Assembly: GCA_902775835.1 (NCBI GenBank)
Contig: CACYNZ010000105.1
Coordinates: forward strand, 1-13,485
DNA: 13,485 bases
Direction: 5' to 3'
DNA from: an uncultured Eubacteriales bacterium
GTDB lineage: Bacteria > Bacillota_A > Clostridia > Christensenellales > Aristaeellaceae
A program made the translations under genes and the position numbers. Shown one piece after another: positions 6,365 through 13,485 of the stretch; position 1 is the stretch's first letter, and each line of letters starts with the position of its first letter. The notes under the pieces were generated by a model. That model was not told where the DNA came from and did no database searches. It worked only from the letters and a program-made list of their open reading frames with translations.

Positions 6365-7549
6365 TCACAGAATAAACGCTTTCTTTCCGCTCATCAGGTC
6401 TCTCCAGATCGGAGAAAACCCGCGCAGATATTCCACAACTTCCTTCACGGACTGAATGATATAGTCCACTTCGTCCTCCGTGGTATTCTCCCCGATGCTC
6501 AGCCGCAGGGAACCGTGGGCCACATCATGCACCCGTCCGATCGCCAGAAGCACATGACTCGGGTCTAGAGACCCGGAAGTACAGGCACTTCCGGAGGATG
6601 CGCATATGCCCTTGTCATCCAGCAGCAGAAGCAGCGACTCTCCCTCAATGCCCTCAAAACAGAAGTTCACGTTCCCGGGCAGACGCTGCGCCGCATCCCC
6701 GTTCAGCGCCGAATGCGGGATCCGGGAAAGACCCGCAATCAGGCGGTCCCGCATGCCCGCGACCCGGGCAGCCTTCTCCTCCATCCCGGAAACGGTTTCC
6801 TTCAGCGCCGCCGCCATGGCCGCGATGCCCGGCACATTTTCCGTGCCCGCACGCCTGCCGCGCTCCTGCGCGCCACCTTCAATCAGGTTTGTAAGCCGGA
6901 TACCCTTCCTTGCATAGAGGAAGCCGACGCCCTTCGGCCCGTGGAACTTGTGCGCGGATGCCGAGAGCATGTCAATGCCGTCTTTCTCCACATCCACGGG
7001 AATATGTCCAATGGCCTGCACCGCATCCGTGTGAAACAGGACCTGTTTTCTGCGGCAGATGCTGCCGATCTCACGGATGGGCTGAATCGTACCGATCTCA
7101 TTGTTGGCATACATGATCGTTACAAGACATGTATCGTCACGGATCGCCTTCTCCACTTCCTCCGGCACGACGAGTCCGTTTTCGTGCACGTCCAGGAGCG
7201 TGATCTCAAACCCTTCCGCCTTCAGCGCCTCCAGCGTATGAAGCACGGCGTGGTGCTCAAAGGCAGTGGAAACAATGTGCTTCTTTCCCTTCTTCGCTCC
7301 CAGCGCCGCCGCGGACCGGATCGCCTGGTTATCCGCCTCACTCCCGCCGGATGTGAAGATGATCTCCCGGGGGTCTGCGCCGATTACCGCCGCGATGTCC
7401 TCCCGGGCCTTTTCAAGGGCTTCCTTTGCGTTCTGCCCGTGCACATACAGGCTTGAGGGATTCCCCCAGTTTTCGTTCATCAGGGATATCATGGTCTGAA
7501 CCGCCGTCTCACTCATTTTGGTGGTCGCGGCATTATCGGCATAAATCAC
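6365..7549 (-). CDS. nifS: Cysteine desulfurase (NifS/IscS type)
   Basis: A 394-residue class V aminotransferase-fold PLP enzyme that takes sulfur from cysteine, forming alanine and an enzyme persulfide that feeds the scaffold next door. Key residues: H99 in AFEHH (ring stacking), N150 in ANNEIGT, D175 and Q178 in HTDAVQ, PLP lysine K201 in [10 protein letters not shown], and the persulfide cysteine C323 in SSGSACTSG. The active-site loop is of the long NifS/IscS type, not SufS. The start is GTG at 7547-7549, with GGAG 8 nt upstream; the protein then begins IYADNAATT as in the family. It is the first gene of the operon with the iscU-like gene and cysK, with a strong promoter about 34 nt upstream. 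Confidence 0.95.
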   Translation of the reverse strand: MIYADNAATTKMSETAVQTMISLMNENWGNPSSLYVHGQNAKEALEKAREDIAAVIGADPREIIFTSGGSEADNQAIRSAAALGAKKGKKHIVSTAFEHHAVLHTLEALKAEGFEITLLDVHENGLVVPEEVEKAIRDDTCLVTIMYANNEIGTIQPIREIGSICRRKQVLFHTDAVQAIGHIPVDVEKDGIDMLSASAHKFHGPKGVGFLYARKGIRLTNLIEGGAQERGRRAGTENVPGIAAMAAALKETVSGMEEKAARVAGMRDRLIAGLSRIPHSALNGDAAQRLPGNVNFCFEGIEGESLLLLLDDKGICASSGSACTSGSLDPSHVLLAIGRVHDVAHGSLRLSIGENTTEDEVDYIIQSVKEVVEYLRGFSPIWRDLMSGKKAFIL

Positions 7550-7582
7550 TGCAGAATCTCCTTTCCATTGGGCTGCGTCCAG

Positions 7583-7611
7583 ATTGTAATTCCATTTACC
7601 TACTATGTCAA
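7583..7611 (-). promoter_or_regulatory. Sigma-A promoter and probable Rrf2 operator for nifS-nifU-cysK
   Basis: On the minus strand there is a perfect TTGACA (7611-7606), a 17-nt spacer and TACAAT (7588-7583). The sequence ACCTACTAT (plus strand 7598-7606) lies just downstream of the -35 box. The same 9-mer recurs in the promoter of the divergent regulator gene. Binding there would block RNA polymerase, so this is probably a repressor site. Confidence 0.75.
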
Positions 7612-7645
7612 TATGTTTTTAGAGTGATCTTTTCATCCCGTCAGC

Positions 7646-7677
7646 TTGATTTGCCTATTCACCTACTATATAATAGG
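7646..7677 (+). promoter_or_regulatory. Sigma-A promoter and probable Rrf2 operator for the regulator gene
   Basis: TTGATT (7646-7651), a 17-nt spacer and a perfect TATAAT (7669-7674). Overlapping the -10 box is the near-palindrome CCTACTATATAATAGG (7662-7677), in which 7 of 8 base pairs are symmetric. It contains ACCTACTAT (7661-7669), shared with the nifS promoter. The placement suggests autorepression. Confidence 0.75.
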
Positions 7678-7702
7678 GAAAAACATCGAGGGAGGGCTCT
7701 GC

Positions 7703-8113
7703 ATGATTTCCACCAAAGGGCGATATGCGATCCGCGTGATGATTGATCTTGCGGAAAACGACTGCGGCACCTTTATTCCGCTTAAGGATATCGCATCCCG
7801 GCAGGGCATTTCAAAAAAATACCTGGAGATCATTGTAAAGGACATGGTAGCCGGCGGCCTTCTTGTGGGGGCCAGCGGGAAAGGCGGAGGCTACCGGCTG
7901 GTCCGGACGCCGGAAGAATACAGCATCGGGGAAATCATTGAACTGATGGAAGGCCCCCTGGCGACGGTTGCCTGCCTCGCAGACGGGGCCGTTCCCTGCC
8001 CTCGGGCCGCGGCGTGCGAAACACTTCCCATGTGGGCCGAGTACGACAGGATGACCCATGACTTTTTCTACAGCAGGCATCTCAGCGACCTGCTGAAAAA
8101 GACCGCAGAATAA
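7703..8113 (+). CDS. Rrf2 family transcriptional regulator, IscR-like
   Basis: A 136-residue DNA-binding regulator. The N-terminus MISTKGRYAIRVMIDLA is the family hallmark, the winged helix-turn-helix spans about 25-66 (LKDIASRQGISKKYLEIIV), and the wing is GASGKGGGYRL. Three cysteines at 91, 99 and 105 stand where IscR-type proteins hold a [2Fe-2S] cluster (here C-x7-C-x5-C), whereas CymR of Bacillus lacks them. It may therefore sense Fe-S status. The ATG at 7703 was chosen because GGAGGG ends 6 nt upstream and the product starts as in homologues. It is divergent from nifS-nifU-cysK, and shared 9-mers in both promoters support autoregulation and control of that operon. The C-terminal region is short. 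Confidence 0.92.
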   Translation: MISTKGRYAIRVMIDLAENDCGTFIPLKDIASRQGISKKYLEIIVKDMVAGGLLVGASGKGGGYRLVRTPEEYSIGEIIELMEGPLATVACLADGAVPCPRAAACETLPMWAEYDRMTHDFFYSRHLSDLLKKTAE

Positions 8114-8120
8114 CCGCCTC

Positions 8121-8137
8121 CCATACTTCCCGTATGG
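8121..8137 (+). terminator. Hairpin after the Rrf2 gene (weak)
   Basis: A 6-bp stem CCATAC/GTATGG with a TTCCC loop, 7 nt past the stop codon and extendable by outer CCG/CGG pairs across a bulge. There is no T-tract after it, so it may only slow or attenuate transcription toward the peptidase gene. Confidence 0.3.
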
Positions 8138-8273
8138 CGGAAACGGGCATGCCGCAGCCGGGAAAAGTCAGAAAGCATCCGCCGGAAAGACCGGAAGCAT
8201 GAAGGATTTTTCCCGGAGCCGTCGAAACAGGGATAACGGTACGCCGTAAACCATGCGGCAGGAGGAGATTCAG

Positions 8274-9962
8274 ATGATCAAATTCAGTGAAATGCAGTAT
8301 GAGCGCCCCGATATCGAGGCACTGAAGACCGCCATTGAGGACGCAACCCGGCGGGTCGAGCAGGCGAAGAGCTATGAGGATGTCAAAAAGGCCTATTTTG
8401 ACCTTCAGGACAAACGGACACATACCTTCAACCTGTATACCATCGCCCATGTGCGCAACACGATCAACACCGCCGATGCGTTCTACGACGGAGAAATGCG
8501 CTGGCTGCGGGAGCAGATGGCCAAGATGATCCCGCTGGAAAACGCCTGGACAAAGGCCCTTACCTCCTCGCCGTTCCGCGGCGACTTTGAGGCCGAATAC
8601 GGAAAGCAGCTTTTCCGGCTCATGGATGCGGACCTGCTGACGGAAGACGAAAAGATTGTTCAGGAAACCATCGAGGTCGGCAACATCTGCCAGCAGTACC
8701 GGAAGACCACCGCCCTGGCCTCCACCGAATTCCGGGGAGAAAAGAGCAATTTCTACGGACTGCTCAAGCACATGCAGAGCACGGACCGCCAGGAGCGGAA
8801 GGACGCCTTTGAGGCATGGGCGGGACTGTATGAGCAGATCAGCCCCGTACTGGACGGGCAGTATACGGATCTGATCCGGCTCCGCGACGGCATGGCCCAT
8901 AAAATGGGCTTCCCGTCCTATACGGAAATGGCCTATATCGCCCGGCACCGCTTTGATTACACTCAGGAGGACGCCGCCAGGTTCCGTGAGCAGATCCGCC
9001 AGGTGGTCACCCCTGCCGTGGCCGAGATCCGTGAAAAGCAGAAGGCGCGCCTCGGTGTGGACAGGCTCCGCTTCTATGACGAATCCCTGCTGTTCCCTGA
9101 GGGCAATGCCGCGCCAGTCGGCACCACGCAGGAACTGGTGGACAAGGCGCAGCACATGTACCGGGAGATGAGCCCGGAAACCGGAGAATTCTTTGACTTC
9201 ATGAAGAAGTATGAGCTCTTCGATCTGGAGACCAAGCCCGGAAAGAACATGGGCGGGTACATGACCCGTTTTCCGGAATACAAGGCACCCTTTATCTTCT
9301 CCAACTTCAACGGCACCGACGCGGACGTGGACGTGCTGACCCACGAGGCCGGGCATGCCTTCCAGGGCTATGTGAGCATGCGCTGCATCCCGGTAAATGC
9401 CCTGTGCGGATCCACATCCGAGATCAATGAAATCCATTCCATGTCCATGGAGCATTTCGCCTATCCCTGGATCGACGGATTTTTCGGGGAAAACAGCGAA
9501 AAGTACATCACCCAGCACCTGATCGGCGCGCTGAGCAGCATTCCCTACCTGGTGAGCGTGGATGAATTCCAGCACCGGATCTATGCATGTCCCGGCATGA
9601 GCGCCGGGGAGCGCAGAAGCGTATGGCGCGAGATTGAAAAGAAGTACATGCCCTGGCGTGACTATGACGGGAACGCGTTCCTGGAAGAGGGCGGTTTCTG
9701 GATGCAGAAGCTGCATATCTTCCTGTATCCCTTCTATTATATTGAATATGCCCTGTCCCAGATCTGCGCCTTCCAGTACTACGGCCGCATGAAGGAGGAC
9801 CGCGGCGCCGCCTGGGCCGACTATCTGCGTCTGTGCCGCACCGGCGGAACCAAGGGCTATTTCGAACTGCTGGAAACCGGCAACCTGCTCAATCCCTTCC
9901 AGGAGGGCACCGTGGAAAAGTCCACCGCCCATGTGATCGAGGAAATCCGGAAACGCTATTGA
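8274..9962 (+). CDS. M3 family oligoendopeptidase (PepF-like)
   Basis: A 562-residue zinc metallopeptidase of the thimet oligopeptidase family, which cleaves short peptides in the cytoplasm; the length is usual for bacterial PepF-like members. The zinc site is HEAGH at 357-361, with third ligand E386 in EINEIHSM, 29 residues after the first histidine as in thimet oligopeptidase. Helical segments before it form the N-terminal part of the substrate channel. The conserved aromatic stretch HIFLYPFYYIEYALSQICAF (481-500) supplies the substrate-binding tyrosines. There is no signal peptide. The ATG at 8274 was chosen because GGAGGAG lies just before it; an in-frame ATG 21 nt upstream has no such site. 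It is followed by a HIT gene after 36 nt, probably co-transcribed. A 795-codon open frame on the opposite strand is a shadow. Confidence 0.94.
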   Translation: MIKFSEMQYERPDIEALKTAIEDATRRVEQAKSYEDVKKAYFDLQDKRTHTFNLYTIAHVRNTINTADAFYDGEMRWLREQMAKMIPLENAWTKALTSSPFRGDFEAEYGKQLFRLMDADLLTEDEKIVQETIEVGNICQQYRKTTALASTEFRGEKSNFYGLLKHMQSTDRQERKDAFEAWAGLYEQISPVLDGQYTDLIRLRDGMAHKMGFPSYTEMAYIARHRFDYTQEDAARFREQIRQVVTPAVAEIREKQKARLGVDRLRFYDESLLFPEGNAAPVGTTQELVDKAQHMYREMSPETGEFFDFMKKYELFDLETKPGKNMGGYMTRFPEYKAPFIFSNFNGTDADVDVLTHEAGHAFQGYVSMRCIPVNALCGSTSEINEIHSMSMEHFAYPWIDGFFGENSEKYITQHLIGALSSIPYLVSVDEFQHRIYACPGMSAGERRSVWREIEKKYMPWRDYDGNAFLEEGGFWMQKLHIFLYPFYYIEYALSQICAFQYYGRMKEDRGAAWADYLRLCRTGGTKGYFELLETGNLLNPFQEGTVEKSTAHVIEEIRKRY

Positions 9963-9998
9963 TCCCTGAACCCATGCACTGAAAAGGAGAGAAAAACC

Positions 9999-10424
9999 AT
10001 GACGGAAGAAATGAAAAACTGTTCCTACTGCTCCGAAGGCGCGCTGCTGGATGCTTTCGGCATCAAAATCGGCGAGCTTCCCATGTCCAAGGTCATTCTG
10101 TTCAAGGAACAGAGCCATAAAGGCCGGATCATTGTGGCCTGCAAAAAGCATGTGGATGACATCACCCAGCTGACAAAGGAAGAGCGGATCCAGTTCATGG
10201 AAGACGTGAACCATACCGCCGAAATCATGCACGAACTGTTCCATCCGGACAAGATCAATTTCGGTGCCTACGGCGACACCATGCACCATCTGCATTTCCA
10301 CCTCGTGCCCAAGTACAAGGACGGGTTTGAGTGGGGCGGCGTGTTTGCCATGAACCCCGGCAAAACCACGCTTTCCGAAGATGAATACAAGGAAATGATC
10401 GAGCTTGTCCGCAGCCGGCTGTAA
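9999..10424 (+). CDS. HIT family (histidine triad) nucleotide-binding protein
   Basis: A 141-residue HIT-fold protein, normally a nucleoside phosphoramidase or AMP-lysine hydrolase acting in the cytoplasm. The histidine triad is HLHFHLV (H97, H99, H101), preceded by an additional His at 96. An N-terminal C-x2-C (C8, C11) is typical of HIT proteins with a structural zinc; H51 (CKKHVDD) may be a further ligand. The conserved strand RIIVACKKH (43-51) precedes the helix that packs on the nucleotide. The C-terminal 30 residues (EWGGVFAMNP, then a helix) match longer HIT proteins of Firmicutes. The ATG at 9999 has AAGGAGA 8 nt upstream. The exact substrate is not visible. Confidence 0.93.
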   Translation: MTEEMKNCSYCSEGALLDAFGIKIGELPMSKVILFKEQSHKGRIIVACKKHVDDITQLTKEERIQFMEDVNHTAEIMHELFHPDKINFGAYGDTMHHLHFHLVPKYKDGFEWGGVFAMNPGKTTLSEDEYKEMIELVRSRL

Positions 10425-10445
10425 GCCGTCCGGACTTCCTGACAC

Positions 10446-10488
10446 ATGAAAACGGCCCCGGATCATCATGATCCGGAGCCGTTTTCAT
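10446..10488. terminator. Bidirectional terminator between HIT gene and RpiB-family gene
   Basis: A 19-bp hairpin with one internal mismatch (C10457/A10477) and a TCA loop. The inner stem is CCGGATCA/TGATCCGG (10458-10465, 10469-10476) and the outer stem is ATGAAAACGGC/GCCGTTTTCAT. The A run on the left and T run on the right serve both strands. It lies 21 nt past the HIT stop and ends 5 nt before the RpiB-family stop. Confidence 0.92.
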
Positions 10489-10493
10489 ATATC

Positions 10494-11126
10494 TTACAGA
10501 TTCTTGAGATACGCGGCGATCTTCTCATCCTTGCATGCCGGATAGAAGAGCTCGGCAAAGTGCTCGCCGGAAATGGTTTCCTTCACGAACTCCTGATCCA
10601 GATCGGGAAGAATGTCGATCAGGGGACGATAGGTCACAGCCTTGACGCCGTCGAGGATCTTCTTGTTGCGCTGTTCAGGCACCACGCGCTCCTTGGGATA
10701 GCCCTGGCCATGACCAAAGCCGAAGAGCTGCTGGAAAATCATTTCCAGTTTCAGTTCCGCGCCCCAGCCGAAATCCTTGGCAAAAGGCAGTGCCACGCAG
10801 TTGCCGTCATTGATCTGGGCGAACATATATCCGTCACTGGGATCCACCAGATGTCCGCAGATGACTCCGGGGAAGCTGTTGCAGGCCAGCATGGCGCCTT
10901 CGCCGGTGCCGCAGCCGGTGACCACGTAATCCGCCGCGCCGGTGGTCAGCAGAATGGAGGCAAGGAGTCCGGCCTTCACATAGGTCAGCTGGCAGGCATC
11001 GTCTGCGGTATACATGCCATAGTTCACCACGGTGTGACCCATGGGTTCCACAACCTTCTTCAGGGTAGCTTCAATCAGGCTGTTCTTTGCGGCCTGGCTG
11101 TTCTCATTGATCAGAGCAATGCGCAT
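10494..11126 (-). CDS. RpiB/LacA/LacB family sugar-phosphate isomerase
   Basis: A 210-residue protein of the ribose-5-phosphate isomerase B / galactose-6-phosphate isomerase family. Visible signs are the N-terminal strand MRIALINENSQAAKN, the active-site loop GCGTGEGAMLACN (71-83) with catalytic-type C72, and CGHLVDPSDGYMF (90-102) before a helix. It is longer than the usual 140-170 residue RpiB. The extra C-terminal 60 residues (from about 150) are part of a longer subgroup whose substrate is not settled by sequence. The ATG at 11126 has GGAAG 7 nt upstream; an upstream in-frame start at 11165 lacks the family sequence. It follows rfbD by 81 nt, a gap that holds only a poor hairpin (11179-11196), so it may be the last gene of the rfb operon. 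Confidence 0.85.
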   Translation of the reverse strand: MRIALINENSQAAKNSLIEATLKKVVEPMGHTVVNYGMYTADDACQLTYVKAGLLASILLTTGAADYVVTGCGTGEGAMLACNSFPGVICGHLVDPSDGYMFAQINDGNCVALPFAKDFGWGAELKLEMIFQQLFGFGHGQGYPKERVVPEQRNKKILDGVKAVTYRPLIDILPDLDQEFVKETISGEHFAELFYPACKDEKIAAYLKNL

Positions 11127-11207
11127 GTTGCATCTTCCTTTCTGTTCCCTTGGGATCATTTCCAAAAATCTATTCCATACCGGCTCTGCACCGGGTTTGG
11201 ACGCAAA

Positions 11208-12065
11208 TCAGATCATACCTTCCAGACTGAGTTCCCTCAGGTATCTGTCCAGCGCATCCTCCCAGGAGGGAAGCCGGGAAAATCCCGCCGCATCCAGGCT
11301 CTTCTTGCTGAGCCGTGAATTGCAGGGCCGGTGAGCCGGCGTCGGATACTCGCTGGTGGGAATCGGATTCACTCTGCAGTTCAGGTGCGCCTTTTCCATA
11401 ATAGCCGCGGCGAACTCCGCCCAGGAACAGAATTCCTCGTTCGTGGCGTGATAAATGCCGTACTTTTTCGTGCGGATCATCCGGCACACAAGAGCGGCCA
11501 GATCCCAGGAATAGGTGGGACTGCCGATCTGATCACAGACCACGTTCACCTGTGGACGGCTGGAACCGAGCCGGAGCATGGTCTTCACAAAATTGTTTCC
11601 GTGCACGCCGTATACCCAGGAAGTGCGCACAATGAAATACTTGGTCATCTGATGGCATACGGCCAGCTCGCCCTGGAACTTGGAAAGACCGTAGATGTTT
11701 TTGGGGTTCTTGGCATCCTCTGTCTCAAATGCCTCCTCCCCCTCCCCGCCGAACACATAGTCGGTGGAGATATAGACCAGTGCGGCATCCACGCTCAGGG
11801 CTGCCCGCACCATATTGGCCGTGCCCTGGGCATTGACCCGGAAACAGGCTTCCATATCGGATTCCGCCCTGTCCACCGCGGTATAGGCGGCACAGTGGAC
11901 AATCACCGTGGGACAGTAGTCCTGGACCGCCCGCATGACCGCTTCCGCGTCGCCAAGATCAAAGTCTTCCCGGTCCACACCCTTGTGTTCAATGCCGTGT
12001 TCGCTCAGATGCCGGACCACATCATGCCCGAGCTGTCCCATGACTCCGGTTACGAGTACTCTCAT
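11208..12065 (-). CDS. rfbD: dTDP-4-dehydrorhamnose reductase
   Basis: A 285-residue short-chain dehydrogenase/reductase of normal RmlD length. It reduces dTDP-4-dehydro-L-rhamnose with NAD(P)H, the last step of dTDP-L-rhamnose synthesis for cell-surface polysaccharide. Motifs: the nucleotide-binding TGVMGQLG (6-13), the SIS-type STDYVF (100-105), the catalytic YGLSK with Y125 and K129, and [13 protein letters not shown] (178-190), a family hallmark near the substrate pocket. The ATG overlaps the rfbB stop by 4 nt (ATGA), with AGGGGG upstream, so the two are translationally coupled. Confidence 0.95.
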   Translation of the reverse strand: MRVLVTGVMGQLGHDVVRHLSEHGIEHKGVDREDFDLGDAEAVMRAVQDYCPTVIVHCAAYTAVDRAESDMEACFRVNAQGTANMVRAALSVDAALVYISTDYVFGGEGEEAFETEDAKNPKNIYGLSKFQGELAVCHQMTKYFIVRTSWVYGVHGNNFVKTMLRLGSSRPQVNVVCDQIGSPTYSWDLAALVCRMIRTKKYGIYHATNEEFCSWAEFAAAIMEKAHLNCRVNPIPTSEYPTPAHRPCNSRLSKKSLDAAGFSRLPSWEDALDRYLRELSLEGMI

Positions 12066-13090
12066 GCCTGCCCCCTGTTGCCGTACATATGCTCATAATA
12101 ATCCTGGTAATCACCGGCCAGAATATCCTTCCACCAGGACTCATGCTCCAGATACCACTTCACGGTCCGGCGCATGCCTTCATCAAACCCGGTAGCGGGC
12201 AGCCAGCCAAGCTCGCTGTGGATCTTGCTGGGATCAATGGCATAGCGGCGGTCATGGCCGGGGCGGTCCTTCACGAAGGTGATCAGGCTTTCGGGCTTGT
12301 TCAGCTCCTTCAGCACGGTTTTCACCACCTGCAGATTGGTGCGCTCATTATGTCCGCCCACATTGTAGACTTCGCCCTCGCGCCCTCTGCGCATGACCAG
12401 ATCAATGGCCGCGCAGTGATCCTCCACATACAGCCAGTCACGGACGTTCTCTCCGTTGCCGTACACGGGGAGCTTTTCATCGTTCAGCGCATGGGTGATC
12501 ATCAGCGGAATCAGCTTTTCCGGGAAATGATACGGACCGTAATTGTTGGAGCATCTTGTAATGCTCACCGGCACATGGAAGGTCCTGTGATAGGCCAGCA
12601 CCAGCATGTCCGCACCCGCCTTAGATGCCGAATAGGGGCTTGAGGTATGAATATTCGTCTGCTCGGTAAAGAACAGGTCGGGACGGTCCAGCGGCAGGTC
12701 TCCGTATACCTCATCGGTGGACACCTGATGATATCTTCCGATCCCATACTTCCTGCAGGCATCCAGAAGCGTCTGCGTACCCAGGATATTGGTTCTCAGA
12801 AACAGGCCCGGATCCTCCACGGACCGGTCCACATGGCTTTCCGCAGCAAAGTTCACCACGATATCCGGATGTTCTTCCTCAAAAAGCTTTTCCACCGTCT
12901 CCCGGTCACAGATGTCCCCCCGGACAAACCGGAAAGACGGAGATTTCATGGCTTCATCCAGACTTTTGAGATTTCCCGCATAGGTCAGTTTATCCAGGCA
13001 GATAATTCTGTCTTCCGGATGCTTTTCCAGTTCATAATAGACGAAATTGCATCCGATAAATCCTGCGCCACCAGTTACAATGATATTCAT
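12062..13090 (-). CDS. rfbB: dTDP-glucose 4,6-dehydratase
   Basis: A 342-residue extended SDR of normal RmlB length that converts dTDP-glucose to dTDP-4-keto-6-deoxyglucose using bound NAD, the second step to dTDP-rhamnose. Motifs: TGGAGFIG (6-13), the RmlB-type catalytic STDEVYG (124-130) with T125, D126 and E127, YSASK with Y153 and K157, [14 protein letters not shown] (182-195), and [12 protein letters not shown] (275-286). The ATG at 13090 was chosen because GGGAGG lies five bases upstream and it starts the family sequence; an in-frame start 18 nt upstream lacks both. It is first in the operon, behind a good sigma-A promoter. The rmlA and rmlC partners are not in this window. Confidence 0.96.
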   Translation of the reverse strand: MNIIVTGGAGFIGCNFVYYELEKHPEDRIICLDKLTYAGNLKSLDEAMKSPSFRFVRGDICDRETVEKLFEEEHPDIVVNFAAESHVDRSVEDPGLFLRTNILGTQTLLDACRKYGIGRYHQVSTDEVYGDLPLDRPDLFFTEQTNIHTSSPYSASKAGADMLVLAYHRTFHVPVSITRCSNNYGPYHFPEKLIPLMITHALNDEKLPVYGNGENVRDWLYVEDHCAAIDLVMRRGREGEVYNVGGHNERTNLQVVKTVLKELNKPESLITFVKDRPGHDRRYAIDPSKIHSELGWLPATGFDEGMRRTVKWYLEHESWWKDILAGDYQDYYEHMYGNRGQA

Positions 13091-13125
13091 ACAAACCTCC
13101 CGTATCATTCCAAAGCAACCATTTC

Positions 13126-13154
13126 ATTATATCATGCGGATTTTTCGTAAGCAA
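13126..13154 (-). promoter_or_regulatory. Sigma-A promoter of the rfbB operon
   Basis: On the minus strand this reads TTGCTT (13154-13149), a 17-nt spacer and a perfect TATAAT (13131-13126). It leaves a leader of about 28 nt before the rfbB ATG. Confidence 0.75.
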
Positions 13155-13485
13155 CTTTTCCCACAGATCCGCGGGGTTCTTTCATAAGACGGACAAACCT
13201 CCCTGTCATCAGTCCATCCGGCTGAAGAAGCGTACAGCAGGCATAAACAGTTCCGTAGACAGCGCCATCAGCGATCTATGCACCTGAGTCTGCTGTAATA
13301 CCGTATCTCGAAGCAGTGAATATGATTGCGCACTTTTGGAGTATTCTGGCCTTTCCAGTCTGGTCCGCCAGCACCTGAATCGTCCGGAATATGTAAGGAA
13401 ATTTCCGGCCGAAGCGAAAGAAGCAAATACTGCCAGGCCGAATTGGCGGTATTGGTAACAGGTTCTGCCTTCCAAATTCCCCGGT
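13155..13485. other. Region upstream of rfbB with no supported gene
   Basis: No frame gives a recognisable protein. The longest open frame (minus, 13209 to the window edge, about 92 codons, only a TTG as inside start) has an odd composition rich in Arg, Ser and Phe. It could be the 3' end of a gene beyond the window or chance. On the plus strand, the frame starting at 13201 has a tga at 13285, then an open stretch to a taa at 13456, with residues such as HLNRPEYVRKFPAEAKEAN that look more protein-like. That would fit a decayed gene or mobile-element remnant. I cannot decide between these. Confidence 0.4.

Noticed and set aside
8082..10469. A 795-codon open frame on the minus strand opposite the peptidase and HIT genes
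   Set aside because: It is antisense to two genes with clear catalytic motifs, has no family signature, and its His/Gly/Leu-rich composition is the usual product of GC-rich codons read backwards.
10446..11318. A 290-codon plus-strand frame opposite the RpiB-family gene
   Set aside because: It starts inside the bidirectional terminator and is antisense to a protein with a conserved active-site loop.

Overview
The window reads as chromosomal DNA of an anaerobic Firmicute, most likely a Clostridia-type gut or rumen bacterium. Supporting signs are strong AGGAGG-type ribosome binding sites, sigma-A type promoters, an isc-type Rrf2/NifS/NifU set, an M3 oligoendopeptidase and a bacterial SH3 secreted protein. 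Lineage below that level is a guess. No rRNA, tRNA or CRISPR array was seen.

Left end (1-2900). This part is visibly more AT-rich than the rest and looks like accessory DNA. Three units lie on the minus strand: the 5' end of a GNAT acetyltransferase running off the window, a HAD-like hydrolase, and a 3' GNAT remnant. The remnant abuts an IS4-superfamily (probably IS1634-like) insertion sequence that has an intact DDE/YREK transposase, its own TTGATT-N17-TATAAT promoter and imperfect inverted repeats. The 5' half of the remnant GNAT gene is not on the far side of the element, so the junction is not a simple insertion.

Middle (2900-5000). A secreted Met/Gly/Pro-rich protein with two SHOCT-like C-terminal motifs is on the minus strand. 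A 77-residue charged helical protein and a secreted two-SH3-domain protein are on the plus strand. None has a function that can be assigned from sequence.

Core (5000-10490). A divergent pair of transcription units shares a 153-bp regulatory region. On the minus side are nifS (GTG start), a nifU/iscU scaffold gene and cysK. On the plus side is an Rrf2-family regulator with three cysteines placed as in IscR. Both promoters have good sigma-A elements and each carries a copy of ACCTACTAT, one just inside the -35 and one overlapping a perfect TATAAT. This suggests one regulator controlling itself and a cysteine/Fe-S supply operon. Downstream are an M3 oligoendopeptidase and a HIT protein on the plus strand, ended by a very strong bidirectional terminator.

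Right end (10494-13485). A minus-strand operon runs rfbB (dTDP-glucose 4,6-dehydratase), rfbD (dTDP-4-dehydrorhamnose reductase, 4-nt overlap) and an RpiB/LacAB-family isomerase, from a TTGCTT-N17-TATAAT promoter. The rmlA and rmlC partners are absent from the window. The last 330 bases hold no gene I can support.
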